DNA of 64,000 nucleotides from the NCBI RefSeq assembly GCF_000763905.1, contig NZ_JRKN01000008.1, positions 88,924 to 152,923 on the forward strand, read 5' to 3'. The position numbers were made by a program, and so were the translations under genes. The notes under the pieces are model-generated. The model saw only the letters and a list, made by a program, of their open reading frames with translations. It did no database searches and had not been told where the DNA came from. Below, in pieces: positions 52,130 to 61,876 of the stretch; within the stretch, counting starts at the first letter, position 1; each line of letters opens with the position of its first letter. Origin of the DNA: Paracoccus halophilus (lineage in GTDB: Bacteria > Pseudomonadota > Alphaproteobacteria > Rhodobacterales > Rhodobacteraceae).

Positions 52130-53362
52130 ATGATCGGGCTAAGGGGGACTCCCCCGTCGCAAGGCCATGACGAGTCGGTGGCGCTGCCGCCAGGCTTTGA
52201 CGATCCTGATATTCGTCTCGGCGACCTGATGCGGGGCGAACGCGCCACGCTGGGAAAGTCGCTTCTGGACGTGCAGCGCGAATTGCGCATTCGCGCCTCT
52301 TACGTCGCCGCCATCGAGAATTGCGATATCTCGGCCTTTGACACGCCCAGTTTCATCGCCGGTTACGTGCGCTCCTATGCGCGCTATCTGGGCATGGATT
52401 CGGACTGGACCTTTCGCCGCTTTTGCCAGGAATCCGGCTTCCAGCCCACCCATGGCATGGCGCCGGCCGCCTCGGGACCCAAGCCGCAGCGCCGCCCCTC
52501 GGACCCGGCCGAGGCGCTGGCCAATCCGCATCCGATCTTTCTGCCCAAGCCGGAAAGCATCTGGTCCTCGGTCGAGCCGCGGGCGATCGGCTCGGTGCTG
52601 GTGATGATCGCGCTGGCCTGCGGCCTGGGCTATGGCGGCTGGGCCGTCCTGCAAGAGGTGCAGAAAGTCAGCCTGACCCCGGGTGAGCAGGCGCCCGGCG
52701 TGATCGCCAGCCTCGACCCGGTGCAGGATGCCGCTGAGCCGGAAACGATCGAATCGGCGCGGGTGAACCTGCCGCGCCCCGAGGGGCTCGACCGCACCTA
52801 TCGCCCGCAGGCGCTCGAGGTGCCGGTGCTGGTGGCGCGCGACGGTCCGATCGCGTCGATCGATCCGGGGCTGAACGCGCCGGCGATGCAGCCCGCGACC
52901 CAGGAGCCCGAAACCCGCATGACCGCGGCGGCAGGTTCGCCTGAAATGTTCGGCCCCTTCCTGCCCCCCGAACAGGTTGCCGTTCGCACCATCGCGCCCG
53001 ACGCGCCCGAGGTGGAAATTCTGGCGGCCCGGCCGGCCTGGGTCCGAGTCACCTCTGCCGACGGCACCGTGCTGCTGGAAAAGACCCTGGATGCGGGCGA
53101 ACGCTTCGCCCTGCCCAAGCTCGAGGAACCGCCGGTCCTGCGCGCCGGAAATTCCGGCGCGGTCTATTTCGCGGTGAACGGCCGCACCTATGGCCCCGCC
53201 GCCCCCGGCGCCAAGGTGGTCAAGAATATCGAACTTTCGCCCGCGGCGCTGACCTCGCAATATGCCTTTGCCGATCTGGCCAAGGATCCGCAGCTGGCCG
53301 AGATGGTAGCTCTGGCCTCGGTCGCGCCCGATGAGCCGGCAGAGATGCCCTTCCCGGAATAG
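52130..53362 (+). CDS. RodZ-like helix-turn-helix membrane protein
   Basis: A 410-residue protein with a cytoplasmic HTH_25 domain (MRGERATLGKSLLDVQREL, RIRASYVAAIENCDISAF, FIAGYVRSYARYLGMD), one transmembrane helix (AIGSVLVMIALACGLGYGGW), a long linker and a C-terminal DUF4115-type beta domain (VEILAARPAWVRVTSADGTV, GNSGAVYFAVNGRTYGPA). RodZ links MreB to the cell-wall machinery. An ATG at 52103 is a possible earlier start. It is followed by ispG, a frequent neighbour of rodZ genes. Confidence 0.85.
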   Translation: MIGLRGTPPSQGHDESVALPPGFDDPDIRLGDLMRGERATLGKSLLDVQRELRIRASYVAAIENCDISAFDTPSFIAGYVRSYARYLGMDSDWTFRRFCQESGFQPTHGMAPAASGPKPQRRPSDPAEALANPHPIFLPKPESIWSSVEPRAIGSVLVMIALACGLGYGGWAVLQEVQKVSLTPGEQAPGVIASLDPVQDAAEPETIESARVNLPRPEGLDRTYRPQALEVPVLVARDGPIASIDPGLNAPAMQPATQEPETRMTAAAGSPEMFGPFLPPEQVAVRTIAPDAPEVEILAARPAWVRVTSADGTVLLEKTLDAGERFALPKLEEPPVLRAGNSGAVYFAVNGRTYGPAAPGAKVVKNIELSPAALTSQYAFADLAKDPQLAEMVALASVAPDEPAEMPFPE

Positions 53363-53488
53363 GCTGACAAGCCCGCGCCGGGGCGGTCACGCCTGCGGCA
53401 TCTGCCCTGCCGATCATGGCCGCGCGACTTGCCGGCGCGGCCACATGGGCCTATCTGTGACGGCGACGACGCGAATAAGGCCAGACCC

Positions 53489-54613
53489 ATGCCGCATAAC
53501 CCGATCCGTCCCTGGCGCAATATCGACCGCCGGAAGTCCCGCCAGATCATGGTCGGCCCGGTTCCGGTGGGCGGCGACGCCCCGATCACTGTCCAGACCA
53601 TGACCAATACCGACAGCAGCGACGTGCGCGCGACCCTGGATCAGGTGATCCGCGCGGCCGATGCCGGCGCGGATATCGTCCGCGTCTCGACCCCGGATCA
53701 GGCCTCGACCCGGGCGCTGCGCGAAATCTGCCGCGAAAGCCCGGTGCCGATCGTGGCCGATATCCATTTCCATTACAAACGCGCCATCGAGGCGGCCGAG
53801 GCGGGCGCTGCCTGCCTGCGCATCAACCCCGGAAATATCGGCGACCAGACCCGCGTGCGCGAGGTGATCAGGGCGGCGCGGGATCACGGCTGCTCGATCC
53901 GCATCGGCGTGAATGCCGGCAGTCTGGAAAAGCACCTGCTGGAAAAATACGGCGAACCTTGCCCCGATGCGATGGTCGAATCCGGCCTCGACCATATCCG
54001 CATCCTGCAGGACAACGATTTCCACGAATTCAAGATCAGCGTGAAGGCCAGCGATGTCTTCATGGCCGCTGCGGCATATCAGCAGCTGGCCGATGCCACC
54101 GACGCGCCCATCCACCTCGGCATTACCGAGGCGGGCGGCTTCGTCGGCGGCACGGTGAAATCCGCGATCGGCCTGGGCAATCTGTTGTGGATGGGCATCG
54201 GCGACACGATCCGGGTCAGCCTCTCGGCCGATCCGGTCGAAGAGGTCCGCGTCGGCTTCGAGATCCTGAAATCCCTGGGCCTGCGCACGCGCGGCGTCCA
54301 GATCATTTCCTGCCCAAGCTGCGCGCGCCAGGGCTTCGATGTCATCAAGACGGTCGAGACGCTGGAAAAACGCCTTGAACACATCAAGACCCCGATCAGC
54401 CTGTCGATCATCGGTTGTGTGGTGAACGGCCCGGGCGAGGCGCTGATGACCGATATCGGCTTTACCGGCGGCGGTGCCGGCAATGGCATGGTCTATATGG
54501 CCGGCCGGCAGGATCACAAGATGAGCAACGCCCAGATGGTCGATCACATCGTCGAACTGGTCGAGAAGCGCGCCGCCGAAATCGAGGCCGGGCAGCCCGA
54601 GGCGGCGCAATAA
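53489..54613 (+). CDS. ispG: 4-hydroxy-3-methylbut-2-en-1-yl diphosphate synthase
   Basis: A 374-residue [4Fe-4S] enzyme of the MEP pathway. It has the TIM-barrel part ([55 protein letters not shown]) and the cluster-binding C-terminal domain with Cys residues in [15 protein letters not shown] and [20 protein letters not shown]. It supplies the substrate of IspH, encoded at 21.9-22.9 kb. Confidence 0.96.
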   Translation: MPHNPIRPWRNIDRRKSRQIMVGPVPVGGDAPITVQTMTNTDSSDVRATLDQVIRAADAGADIVRVSTPDQASTRALREICRESPVPIVADIHFHYKRAIEAAEAGAACLRINPGNIGDQTRVREVIRAARDHGCSIRIGVNAGSLEKHLLEKYGEPCPDAMVESGLDHIRILQDNDFHEFKISVKASDVFMAAAAYQQLADATDAPIHLGITEAGGFVGGTVKSAIGLGNLLWMGIGDTIRVSLSADPVEEVRVGFEILKSLGLRTRGVQIISCPSCARQGFDVIKTVETLEKRLEHIKTPISLSIIGCVVNGPGEALMTDIGFTGGGAGNGMVYMAGRQDHKMSNAQMVDHIVELVEKRAAEIEAGQPEAAQ

Positions 54614-54633
54614 CCGCAGGGCGCGCCGCCCTC

Positions 54634-54660
54634 ATTTCTTCTTCATTCAAATATCCATGC
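54634..54660 (-). repeat. Intergenic repeat copy 4 (core only)
   Basis: On the minus strand: GCATGGATATTTGAATGAAG then AAGAAATGAG. It lies between the convergent ispG and dsbA-like genes and is oriented with the dsbA-like gene. Confidence 0.68.
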
Positions 54661-54692
54661 CGCGCGCGCCAGCGGCACCAAGCCTGCCGGAT

Positions 54693-55442
54693 TCAGCCCT
54701 GCTTGGCCTCCCGAACCTTGCGGATCACGCCTTCCAGCCCGTCGGGCGGCACGCCGCGCAGCATTTCCCCCTCGATGATGAAGGTGGGCGTGCCCATGAT
54801 CCGCATCCGCTCGGCCAGCTGGTGATTCTGGCGGATCACGGTCGAGACCTCTTCGGTATTCATCCGGTTCAGCACCGCCTTGCTGTCCACGCCCAGGGTG
54901 CCGGCCAGCTTGCCCAGGCTTTCCAGGTTCACCGGCCCGCGCGATTCCATCAGCGCGTCATGCGCCTTCTTGTAGGCGTCCGGTCCGGCCTCCTGCTGAA
55001 CGGCGACCGCAAAGCGCGAGGCCATGTCGCTTTCCTGAGTCAGGATCGGGAACTCCTTCAGCACAAAGCGGATATTGCCGTCCTCGCGGATCAGTTTTTC
55101 CAGCGTCGGATAGACGCTCTTGCAGACGCCGCAGCGGTAATCGATGAATTCGACCAGGGTGATGTCGCCTTCGGGATTGCCGCCGACCCAGCTATAGCCG
55201 TCCTCAAAGATCGCCTCATGGTTGTTCTCGACCAGCAGCCGGTCGTTTTTGGCATCATCGACCGCGCGACGCTCTTCCAGCACGGCAATCGATTCGACCA
55301 GAACCTCGGGATTGGCCATCAGGTATTCGCGCACCGCCGCGCCAAAGGCCTCGGTCTCGGCCTCGGTCATGTTCGCCGGGTCAAAGGCCAGCGCGGGCAG
55401 GGCGGTCGCTGTCAGCAGAGCAGCGGTCAGAACGGCTTTCAT
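54693..55442 (-). CDS. DsbA-family thiol:disulfide oxidoreductase
   Basis: A 249-residue exported protein with a signal peptide (VLTAALLTATALPALAF). An N-terminal helical segment is followed by a thioredoxin fold with an inserted helical domain. The active site is CGVC at residues 104-107 (FIDYRCGVCKSVYPTLEKLI) and the cis-Pro loop is RIMGTPTFIIEGEML. The layout resembles ScsC/DsbA-like proteins (Com1 type) that oxidise or isomerise periplasmic disulfides. Confidence 0.9.
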   Translation of the reverse strand: MKAVLTAALLTATALPALAFDPANMTEAETEAFGAAVREYLMANPEVLVESIAVLEERRAVDDAKNDRLLVENNHEAIFEDGYSWVGGNPEGDITLVEFIDYRCGVCKSVYPTLEKLIREDGNIRFVLKEFPILTQESDMASRFAVAVQQEAGPDAYKKAHDALMESRGPVNLESLGKLAGTLGVDSKAVLNRMNTEEVSTVIRQNHQLAERMRIMGTPTFIIEGEMLRGVPPDGLEGVIRKVREAKQG

Positions 55443-55577
55443 TCAAGGATCCTTTCCTGTTGGCGCGAAGATTGGCCCTTGTGTCATGCGGTTGCAAGCG
55501 ATCCGGGCGCGGCCTCACGCGGGCTTGACCCATGCCGCCGCAGCCGCGATACCCGCTGGCAAGAGCATGAGGCAGAA

Positions 55578-56714
55578 ATGAGACAGTCGCAACGCGGGCA
55601 GGTGGACCCGTTCATCGTCATGGATGTCATGGAAGCGGCGCGCCGCGCCGAGGCCTCGGGGCGGCATATCGTGCATATGGAGGTGGGCCAGCCCGCGACG
55701 CCGGCGCCTGCGGGGGCGCGGCGGGCCCTGGCGGCTGCGCTGGAAGAGCCGCTGGGCTATACCGTCGCGCTTGGCCTGCCGGCGCTGCGCGAGGGGATCG
55801 CCGGGCTTTACCGGCGCTGGTACGGGATCGACCTCGATCCGGCGCGGGTCATCGTCACGCCGGGCTCCAGCGGCGCCTTCATCCTTGCGTTTTCGGCGCT
55901 GTTCGATGCCGGCGACCGCGTCGCATTGGGTGAGCCGGGCTATCCCAGCTATCGCCAGATCCTGCGCGCCATGTCGTTGCAGCCGGTCGGCATCCAGACC
56001 CGGATCGAGGACCGCTATCAACCCCGCCCCGAGGATCTGCCGACCGATGTCCAGGGGCTGATCCTCGCCTCGCCCGGCAACCCCTCGGGCACCGTGCTGC
56101 GGCGCGGGGAACTGGCCGCGCTGGCCGCGCGGGCAGGCGAGCTGGGCATGGCGCTGATCTCGGACGAGATCTATCACGGGCTGGATTACGGCGCGGGCTT
56201 TCATTCCGCGCTCGAGGTGACCGACAAGGTCTTTGTCATCAACAGCTTTTCCAAGTATTTCAGCATGACCGGCTGGCGCGTCGGCTGGATGGTGGTGCCG
56301 GAAAGCCATATCCGCACGGTCGAGCGGATCGCCCAGAACATGTTCATCTGCCCGCCCCATGCCAGCCAGGTCGCCGCCCTCGCCGCGCTGGATTGCGAGG
56401 ACGAGGCGCGGGCCAATCTGGCCGTCTATGCCGAAAACCGCCGCCTCATGCTCGCGCGCCTGCCGGCCATGGGGTTTGATCGCATCGCGCCGCCCGAGGG
56501 TGCTTTCTATATCTATGCCGATGTCTCGTCGCTGACCGATGACAGCCTGAAGTTCGCCGGGGAAATACTTGAAACGGCGGGGGTTGCCGTCACGCCGGGG
56601 CTGGATTTCGATCCCCGCCGCGGGGCCGGAACGCTGCGCTTCAGCTATGCCGGCGCAACCTCGGAAATATCGCTTGGGCTGGACCGGCTGGCGGCTTTCA
56701 TGGCGGCGCGATGA
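55578..56714 (+). CDS. Class I/II PLP-dependent aminotransferase
   Basis: A 378-residue fold-type I enzyme. HIVHMEVGQPATPAP, YTVALGLPALREGIAGLYRR, VTPGSSGAFILAFSALFDAG, LASPGNPSGTVLRRGELAAL and the PLP Lys in VINSFSKYFSMTGWRVGWMV are clear. It probably transfers amino groups from an amino acid to a 2-oxo acid. The substrate is not resolved. The stop overlaps the amidase ATG (ATGA), which couples their translation. Confidence 0.92.
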   Translation: MRQSQRGQVDPFIVMDVMEAARRAEASGRHIVHMEVGQPATPAPAGARRALAAALEEPLGYTVALGLPALREGIAGLYRRWYGIDLDPARVIVTPGSSGAFILAFSALFDAGDRVALGEPGYPSYRQILRAMSLQPVGIQTRIEDRYQPRPEDLPTDVQGLILASPGNPSGTVLRRGELAALAARAGELGMALISDEIYHGLDYGAGFHSALEVTDKVFVINSFSKYFSMTGWRVGWMVVPESHIRTVERIAQNMFICPPHASQVAALAALDCEDEARANLAVYAENRRLMLARLPAMGFDRIAPPEGAFYIYADVSSLTDDSLKFAGEILETAGVAVTPGLDFDPRRGAGTLRFSYAGATSEISLGLDRLAAFMAAR

Positions 56715-57949
56715 GATGGCTTCATGCGATCCTGCTGATCCTGCTGGCGCTGCCGGCGGCGGCCGAGGGGCCGCTGCGCCCGGGCCTTGCGCAGGTCGAT
56801 CTGGCACGCTCCTCGATCCAGGCCGAGGGCCGCGACCGCGGCCGTCCCCGGCCGCTTGAACTGCGGCTCGGGCTCAGCCGGCCGGTGCCCTACCGGGTCT
56901 ATTTCCTCGATGGCCCGCCGCGTCTGGTGGTCGATTTTCAGGAAGTCGATTTTGCCGATCAGGACAGCGGCGCGATGCCCGGGCGCGATCTTGTTCCGGC
57001 CTTGCGTTGGGGGCGTTTTCGCCGGGGTTGGTCGCGCATGGTGATGGAGTTGCCCGGCCCCTATGCGCTGCGACTGGCGCTGCAGACGCCGGCGCGCGAC
57101 GGCGCGCAGGGCGCCCTGCTCAGCCTGCGGATCGAGCCGGTCGAGCAGCAGGGATTCGTCACCCGCGGCACGGCGCTGTCCGCGCTTTGGGATCTGCCCG
57201 AACCGGTGCTGGAGGGGGACCCGGCATTGCCGCGCGATGCGGGCGACGAACGGCTGCGGGTGGCGATCGACCCCGGACATGGCGGCCAGGATCCGGGCGC
57301 GCAGGTCGGCGCGATCAGCGAGGCGGCCCTCATGCTGGGCTTTGCCGCCGAACTGGCCGAGGAACTGAGCCGTGCCGGATTCGCGGTCACCGTCACGCGC
57401 GATGACGACCGTTTCATCCCGCTCGAACAGCGCATGACCATCGCGCGCACCGCAGGCGCCGATCTGTTCATCTCGCTGCATGCCGATGCGCTGCCGGCGG
57501 GCGGGGCGGCGGGGCTGTCGCTCTATACCTGGAATCAACAGGCCAATGACCGCGCCACGCGTGAACTGGCCTTGCGGCATGATCGCGACGATCTGGTTTC
57601 GGGGCTGGATCTGCGCGGGGCGGACAGTCAGGTCGTCGATGTGCTGATGGATCTCGCCCGCACCGAGACCCAGCCCCGCTCCGAGGCATTCGCGAAGTTC
57701 GTCGTGCTGGAACTGCGGCGGGCCGGGATCGGCATGCATCGCGATCCGATGCGGGGCGCGGCCTTTTCGGTTCTGAAATCGCCCGATATTCCCTCGGTGC
57801 TGATCGAGCTGGGCTTTCTGACCGATGCCGGCGACCGGGCCAATCTGTTCGATCCCGACTGGCGCGTCGGCACCGCGCAGGCCATCACCCGCGCCATCGG
57901 CGGATGGGCGCAGGACGATGCCGCCCGCGCCGCAGTTTCGCGCAAATAG
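56711..57949 (+). CDS. N-acetylmuramoyl-L-alanine amidase (AmiC type)
   Basis: A 412-residue exported zinc amidase. Signal peptide AILLILLALPAAAEG, an AMIN-type domain about residues 30-160, and the Amidase_3 domain with zinc His and Glu in VAIDPGHGGQDPGAQVGAIS, HADALPAGGAAGLSLYTW and the catalytic Glu in IPSVLIELGFLTDAGDRAN. It cleaves the amide bond between MurNAc and the peptide stem at cell division. PBP1A follows 70 bases downstream. Confidence 0.93.
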   Translation: MRWLHAILLILLALPAAAEGPLRPGLAQVDLARSSIQAEGRDRGRPRPLELRLGLSRPVPYRVYFLDGPPRLVVDFQEVDFADQDSGAMPGRDLVPALRWGRFRRGWSRMVMELPGPYALRLALQTPARDGAQGALLSLRIEPVEQQGFVTRGTALSALWDLPEPVLEGDPALPRDAGDERLRVAIDPGHGGQDPGAQVGAISEAALMLGFAAELAEELSRAGFAVTVTRDDDRFIPLEQRMTIARTAGADLFISLHADALPAGGAAGLSLYTWNQQANDRATRELALRHDRDDLVSGLDLRGADSQVVDVLMDLARTETQPRSEAFAKFVVLELRRAGIGMHRDPMRGAAFSVLKSPDIPSVLIELGFLTDAGDRANLFDPDWRVGTAQAITRAIGGWAQDDAARAAVSRK

Positions 57950-58019
57950 CGCAAGGTTGCTTTGACGCCTTCCGCCGGGCTGTCTATAGAGACCCATATC
58001 CTGGCCAGAGGCTTGCCCA

Positions 58020-60566
58020 TTGTTTCGCGTGATCCTGTCATTCTTCGGTGCGATTTTCGCATGGATTGTCACGGGGGTCATTTTCATGGCCCTGATCGTC
58101 GGCGCCGTGTTCTGGATCTATTCGCGCGACCTGCCCAGCCATGAGCAACTGGCGCAATATTCCCCCAAGACCATCAGCCGCATCTATTCCGGCGAAGGCC
58201 GGCTCATCGACGAATTCGCGCAGGAACGCCGCATCTTCGTGCCGATCGACGATATTCCGCCCCTGGTGCGCGAGGCCTTTGTCAGCGCCGAGGACAAGAA
58301 TTTCTACGTCCATCACGGTTTCGATCCGCGCGGCATGCTGGCCGCGCTGGTCGAGGCGGTCAGATCGCGGGGCGAGAATGTGCGGGGGGCCTCGACCATC
58401 CCGCAGCAGGTGATGAAGAACTTCCTGCTGTCGAGCGACCGCAGCGTCGAGCGCAAGATCAAGGAGCTGATCCTGGCCACGCGGCTGGAAGAGACGCTGA
58501 GCAAGGATCAGATCCTTGAACTGTATCTGAACGAGATTTTCCTGGGGCAGAACAGCTTCGGCGTGGCCGCCGCCGCGCAGGTCTATTTCAACAAGCCGCT
58601 GACCGAGCTTGCCCCGCACGAGGCCGCGATGCTGGCCGCCATGCCCCAGGCCCCCAGCCGTTACCATCCGGTCCGCGCCCGGGAACGCGTGACCGACCGC
58701 CGCAACTATGTCCTGCGCGAGATGTGGCAGAACGGCTATATCGACGAGGCGACCTATCTCTCGGAACGCGAAAAGCCGCTGCGCTCGGTTCAGAACGGCG
58801 ATTTCCCGGCCTTTCAGCAGCAGCTTCCGCCGCGCGGCTACTTCACCGACGAGATTCGCCGCCAGTTGAGCCGCGAATTCGGCGAGGACGAGTTTTTCGG
58901 CGGCGGCCTGACGATCCGCGCCACCGTCGATCCCTCGCTGCAGCAGGTCGCGGCGCGGGCCTTGCAGCAGGCGCTCGAGCGTTACGATCGGGGCCGTGGC
59001 GTCTGGCGCGGCACCGGCGAGAAGATCGCCGGGGACATGCTGACCAGTGAGCAGGACTGGCGTGCCGCGCTGGCCGAGGCCGAGGTTCCCCGCGACATCG
59101 AGGGCTGGCATCCGGCCGTGGTCCTGTCCTTGGGCGACAACGATGCCCGCATCGGCATCGAAGGCGTCGACGAGGACGAGGACGGCCACTGGATTCCGGC
59201 CAAGGATGTGCAATGGGCGCGCAAGCGGAACTCCGACGGCTCGCTGGGGCGCAGCGCGCGGGTGGCCGCGGACCTGCTGGAGACGGGCGATGTGGTGCTG
59301 GTGCGGCAGATGACCAGCGACAGCGACGGCAGCTTCATCCGCTGGACCCTGCGGCAGGTGCCCGAGGTGCAGGGCGGCTTCATGGCGATGGACGTCAATA
59401 CCGGCCGCGTGATCGCCATGCAGGGCGGCTTTTCCTACCAGAGCTCGGTCTTCAACCGCGCCACGCAGGCGCAGCGCCAGCCGGGATCCAGCTTCAAGCC
59501 CTTTGTCTATGCGGCGGCGCTGGATTCGGGCTTTACCCCGGCGACGATCGTGGTGGACGAGCCGGTGACCGTGAACACGCCGCAGGGCCTCTGGACGCCC
59601 AAGAATGCCGGCGGCCGGTTTTACGGGCCGACACCGATGCGCATCGGCATCGAGCAGTCGCGCAACCTGATGACGATCCGCGTCGCGCAGGATATCGGCA
59701 TGGAAACGGTCGCGAAATATGCCGAAAGCTTTGGCGTCTATGACGATCTGAACGCGTTCATCGCCAACAGCCTGGGGGCGCAGGAGACCACGCTTTACAA
59801 GATGGTCGCCGCCTATGCCATGTTCGCCAATGGCGGCGAACGGGTCGAGCCGACGCTGGTCGACCGGGTGCAGGACAGCCGCGGCCGCACCATCTATCGC
59901 CATGACAGGCGCGAATGCCTGGATTGCGGGCAGACGGTGCTGCCCGCCGGCGACTCGCCCCGGATCCGCTCGAACCGGGAACGCGTCATGGATGCGATCA
60001 CCGCCTATCAGCTGACCTCGATGATGGAGGGGGTGGTCAAGCGCGGCTCGGGCCGGGGCGTGGATCTGCCTGTGCCGGTGGCCGGCAAGACCGGGACGAC
60101 CAACGATGCCAAGGACGTGTGGTTCATCGGCTTTACCTCGAATATCGTCGCGGGCTGCTATCTGGGCTATGACCAGCCGCGCACGCTGGGCAGCAACGCC
60201 TATGGCGGCACCCTGTGCGTGCCCGTCTTCAACGAGTTCATGCGCGAGGCGGTCAGGGAATTCGGCGGCACCGCGTTCAAGGTCCCGCCGGGCGGGCATT
60301 TCGTCAATATCGACCGCTTCAGCGGTGCGATTCTGGGGCCGGACGCCAAGGGGCCGAACGTGATCGCGGAGTATTTCCGCGACGGCCAGGACATCACCGG
60401 GCTGGGGCTGATCGATGGCGGGTTCGGCCGCGCCGACCCGGCGACATTGCCGCTGTTCACCTCCGCGCGAGACAGCGGCCAGGCGGTGACCACCTCGACC
60501 GGCAAGCGCAAGGTGATCCCGAAAAAGGCCGATTTCGGCACCCTGTCCTCGGGCGGGCTCTACTGA
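58020..60566 (+). CDS. mrcA: Penicillin-binding protein 1A
   Basis: An 848-residue bifunctional peptidoglycan synthase. An N-terminal transmembrane helix (AWIVTGVIFMALIVGAVFW) is followed by the GT51 glycosyltransferase domain with catalytic Glu in VSAEDKNFYVHHGFDPRG and ASTIPQQVMKNFLLS. An OB-like insert comes next, then the transpeptidase domain with SxxK in RQPGSSFKPFVYAAA, SxN in IEQSRNLMTIRVAQD and KTG in VAGKTGTTNDAKDVWFIGF. The start is a TTG at 58020 with AGAGG eight bases upstream. No ATG is available in frame before the membrane helix. Confidence 0.94.
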   Translation: MFRVILSFFGAIFAWIVTGVIFMALIVGAVFWIYSRDLPSHEQLAQYSPKTISRIYSGEGRLIDEFAQERRIFVPIDDIPPLVREAFVSAEDKNFYVHHGFDPRGMLAALVEAVRSRGENVRGASTIPQQVMKNFLLSSDRSVERKIKELILATRLEETLSKDQILELYLNEIFLGQNSFGVAAAAQVYFNKPLTELAPHEAAMLAAMPQAPSRYHPVRARERVTDRRNYVLREMWQNGYIDEATYLSEREKPLRSVQNGDFPAFQQQLPPRGYFTDEIRRQLSREFGEDEFFGGGLTIRATVDPSLQQVAARALQQALERYDRGRGVWRGTGEKIAGDMLTSEQDWRAALAEAEVPRDIEGWHPAVVLSLGDNDARIGIEGVDEDEDGHWIPAKDVQWARKRNSDGSLGRSARVAADLLETGDVVLVRQMTSDSDGSFIRWTLRQVPEVQGGFMAMDVNTGRVIAMQGGFSYQSSVFNRATQAQRQPGSSFKPFVYAAALDSGFTPATIVVDEPVTVNTPQGLWTPKNAGGRFYGPTPMRIGIEQSRNLMTIRVAQDIGMETVAKYAESFGVYDDLNAFIANSLGAQETTLYKMVAAYAMFANGGERVEPTLVDRVQDSRGRTIYRHDRRECLDCGQTVLPAGDSPRIRSNRERVMDAITAYQLTSMMEGVVKRGSGRGVDLPVPVAGKTGTTNDAKDVWFIGFTSNIVAGCYLGYDQPRTLGSNAYGGTLCVPVFNEFMREAVREFGGTAFKVPPGGHFVNIDRFSGAILGPDAKGPNVIAEYFRDGQDITGLGLIDGGFGRADPATLPLFTSARDSGQAVTTSTGKRKVIPKKADFGTLSSGGLY

Positions 60567-60654
60567 GCCCGGCGCGGGCAGGACGCTTGAAGGTGGCGGT
60601 CAGTCGCGCTATTTGTCGCAACCTGTCCGAATTCCGACCTGAAAGAGCTTGCCC

Positions 60655-61782
60655 ATGCGCGCCGAAACCCAAGCCACGATCGAGGCGATCCGCAAATCGC
60701 TGAAACTGCTCGGCCAGCGCATGGACTGGGAAACCGCGCCGCACCGGCTCGAGGAACTGAACGCGATGATCGAGGCCGGCGATATCTGGTCCGATCAGGC
60801 CCGCGCGCAAAAGCTGATGCGCGACCGGCAGATGCTGTCCGACGCGGTCGAGACCTATCGCCGGATCGAGACCGAGCTCAGGGACCATGCCGATCTGATC
60901 GAACTGGGCGAGGCCGAGGGCGACGAGGAGGTCGTGGCCGAGGCCGAGGGCGCGCTGAAATCGCTGGCGGAACTGGCGGCGCAAAAGGAGCTCGAGGCCC
61001 TGCTGAACGGCGAGGCCGACGGCAATGACACGTTTCTGGAAATAAATGCCGGTGCCGGCGGCACGGAAAGCGCCGACTGGGCCAGCATGCTGGCGCGGAT
61101 GTATGTCCGCTGGGCCGAGAAAAAGGGCTATGAGGTCGAGCTTTTGTCCGAAACCGCCGGCGAAGAGGCGGGCATCCGTTCCGCCGCCTACCGGATCTCG
61201 GGCCCCAATGCCTATGGCTGGCTGAAGTCGGAATCGGGCGTGCACCGTCTGGTGCGCATCTCGCCCTTTGACAGTTCGGCCCGGCGCCATACCTCGTTCA
61301 GCTCGGTCTGGGTCTATCCGGTGGTGGACGACAATATCGAGATCAGCATTCCCGATAACGAGATCCGCATCGACACCTACCGGTCCTCGGGTGCCGGCGG
61401 GCAGCACGTCAACACCACCGATTCGGCGGTGCGCATCACCCACCTGCCGACCGGGATCGTGGTGACCAGTTCGGAAAAATCGCAGCACCAGAACCGCGCC
61501 AACGCGATGGCGGCGCTGAAGGCGCGGCTGTATCAGCTGGAACTGGACCGCCGCAACGCCGAGATCAACGCCCAGCACGAGGCCAAGGGCGAGGCCGGCT
61601 GGGGCAACCAGATCCGTTCCTATGTCCTGCACCCCTATCAGATGGTCAAGGATCTGCGCACCTCGCATGAGACATCGGATACGCAGGGTGTACTGGACGG
61701 CAATCTGGATGCCTTCATGGCGGCGACGCTGGCGCAGGACGTGGCCGGCAAGAGCCGGGCCGAGGCGCGGGCCGAGGATTGA
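60655..61782 (+). CDS. prfB: Peptide chain release factor 2
   Basis: A 375-residue release factor that reads UGA and UAA. The SPF recognition motif is [20 protein letters not shown] (about residue 204) and the catalytic GGQ is in [19 protein letters not shown] (about residue 247). AAAGAG lies eight bases before the ATG. The frame is continuous from the start, so the autoregulatory +1 frameshift known from E. coli prfB is absent. Confidence 0.96.
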   Translation: MRAETQATIEAIRKSLKLLGQRMDWETAPHRLEELNAMIEAGDIWSDQARAQKLMRDRQMLSDAVETYRRIETELRDHADLIELGEAEGDEEVVAEAEGALKSLAELAAQKELEALLNGEADGNDTFLEINAGAGGTESADWASMLARMYVRWAEKKGYEVELLSETAGEEAGIRSAAYRISGPNAYGWLKSESGVHRLVRISPFDSSARRHTSFSSVWVYPVVDDNIEISIPDNEIRIDTYRSSGAGGQHVNTTDSAVRITHLPTGIVVTSSEKSQHQNRANAMAALKARLYQLELDRRNAEINAQHEAKGEAGWGNQIRSYVLHPYQMVKDLRTSHETSDTQGVLDGNLDAFMAATLAQDVAGKSRAEARAED

Positions 61783-61809
61783 TGCCGCGGCTTTTACCGC
61801 GATGTCCCG

Positions 61810-61833
61810 CATGGATATTTGAATAAAGAAGAA
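61810..61833 (+). repeat. Intergenic repeat copy 5 (core only)
   Basis: CATGGATATTTGAATAAAG then AAGAAA, 27 bases after the prfB stop and oriented with it. One base differs from the consensus TGAAGAAG (TAAAGAAG). Confidence 0.66.
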
Positions 61834-61876
61834 AGCCCGGCTAGCCTGCCGCAAAACAGGTAGAGCAGGATCGCGC

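Noticed and set aside
58038..60299. A 753-codon minus-strand frame across the PBP1A gene
   Set aside because: The plus strand encodes PBP1A with GT51 and transpeptidase motifs. The antisense frame has none.
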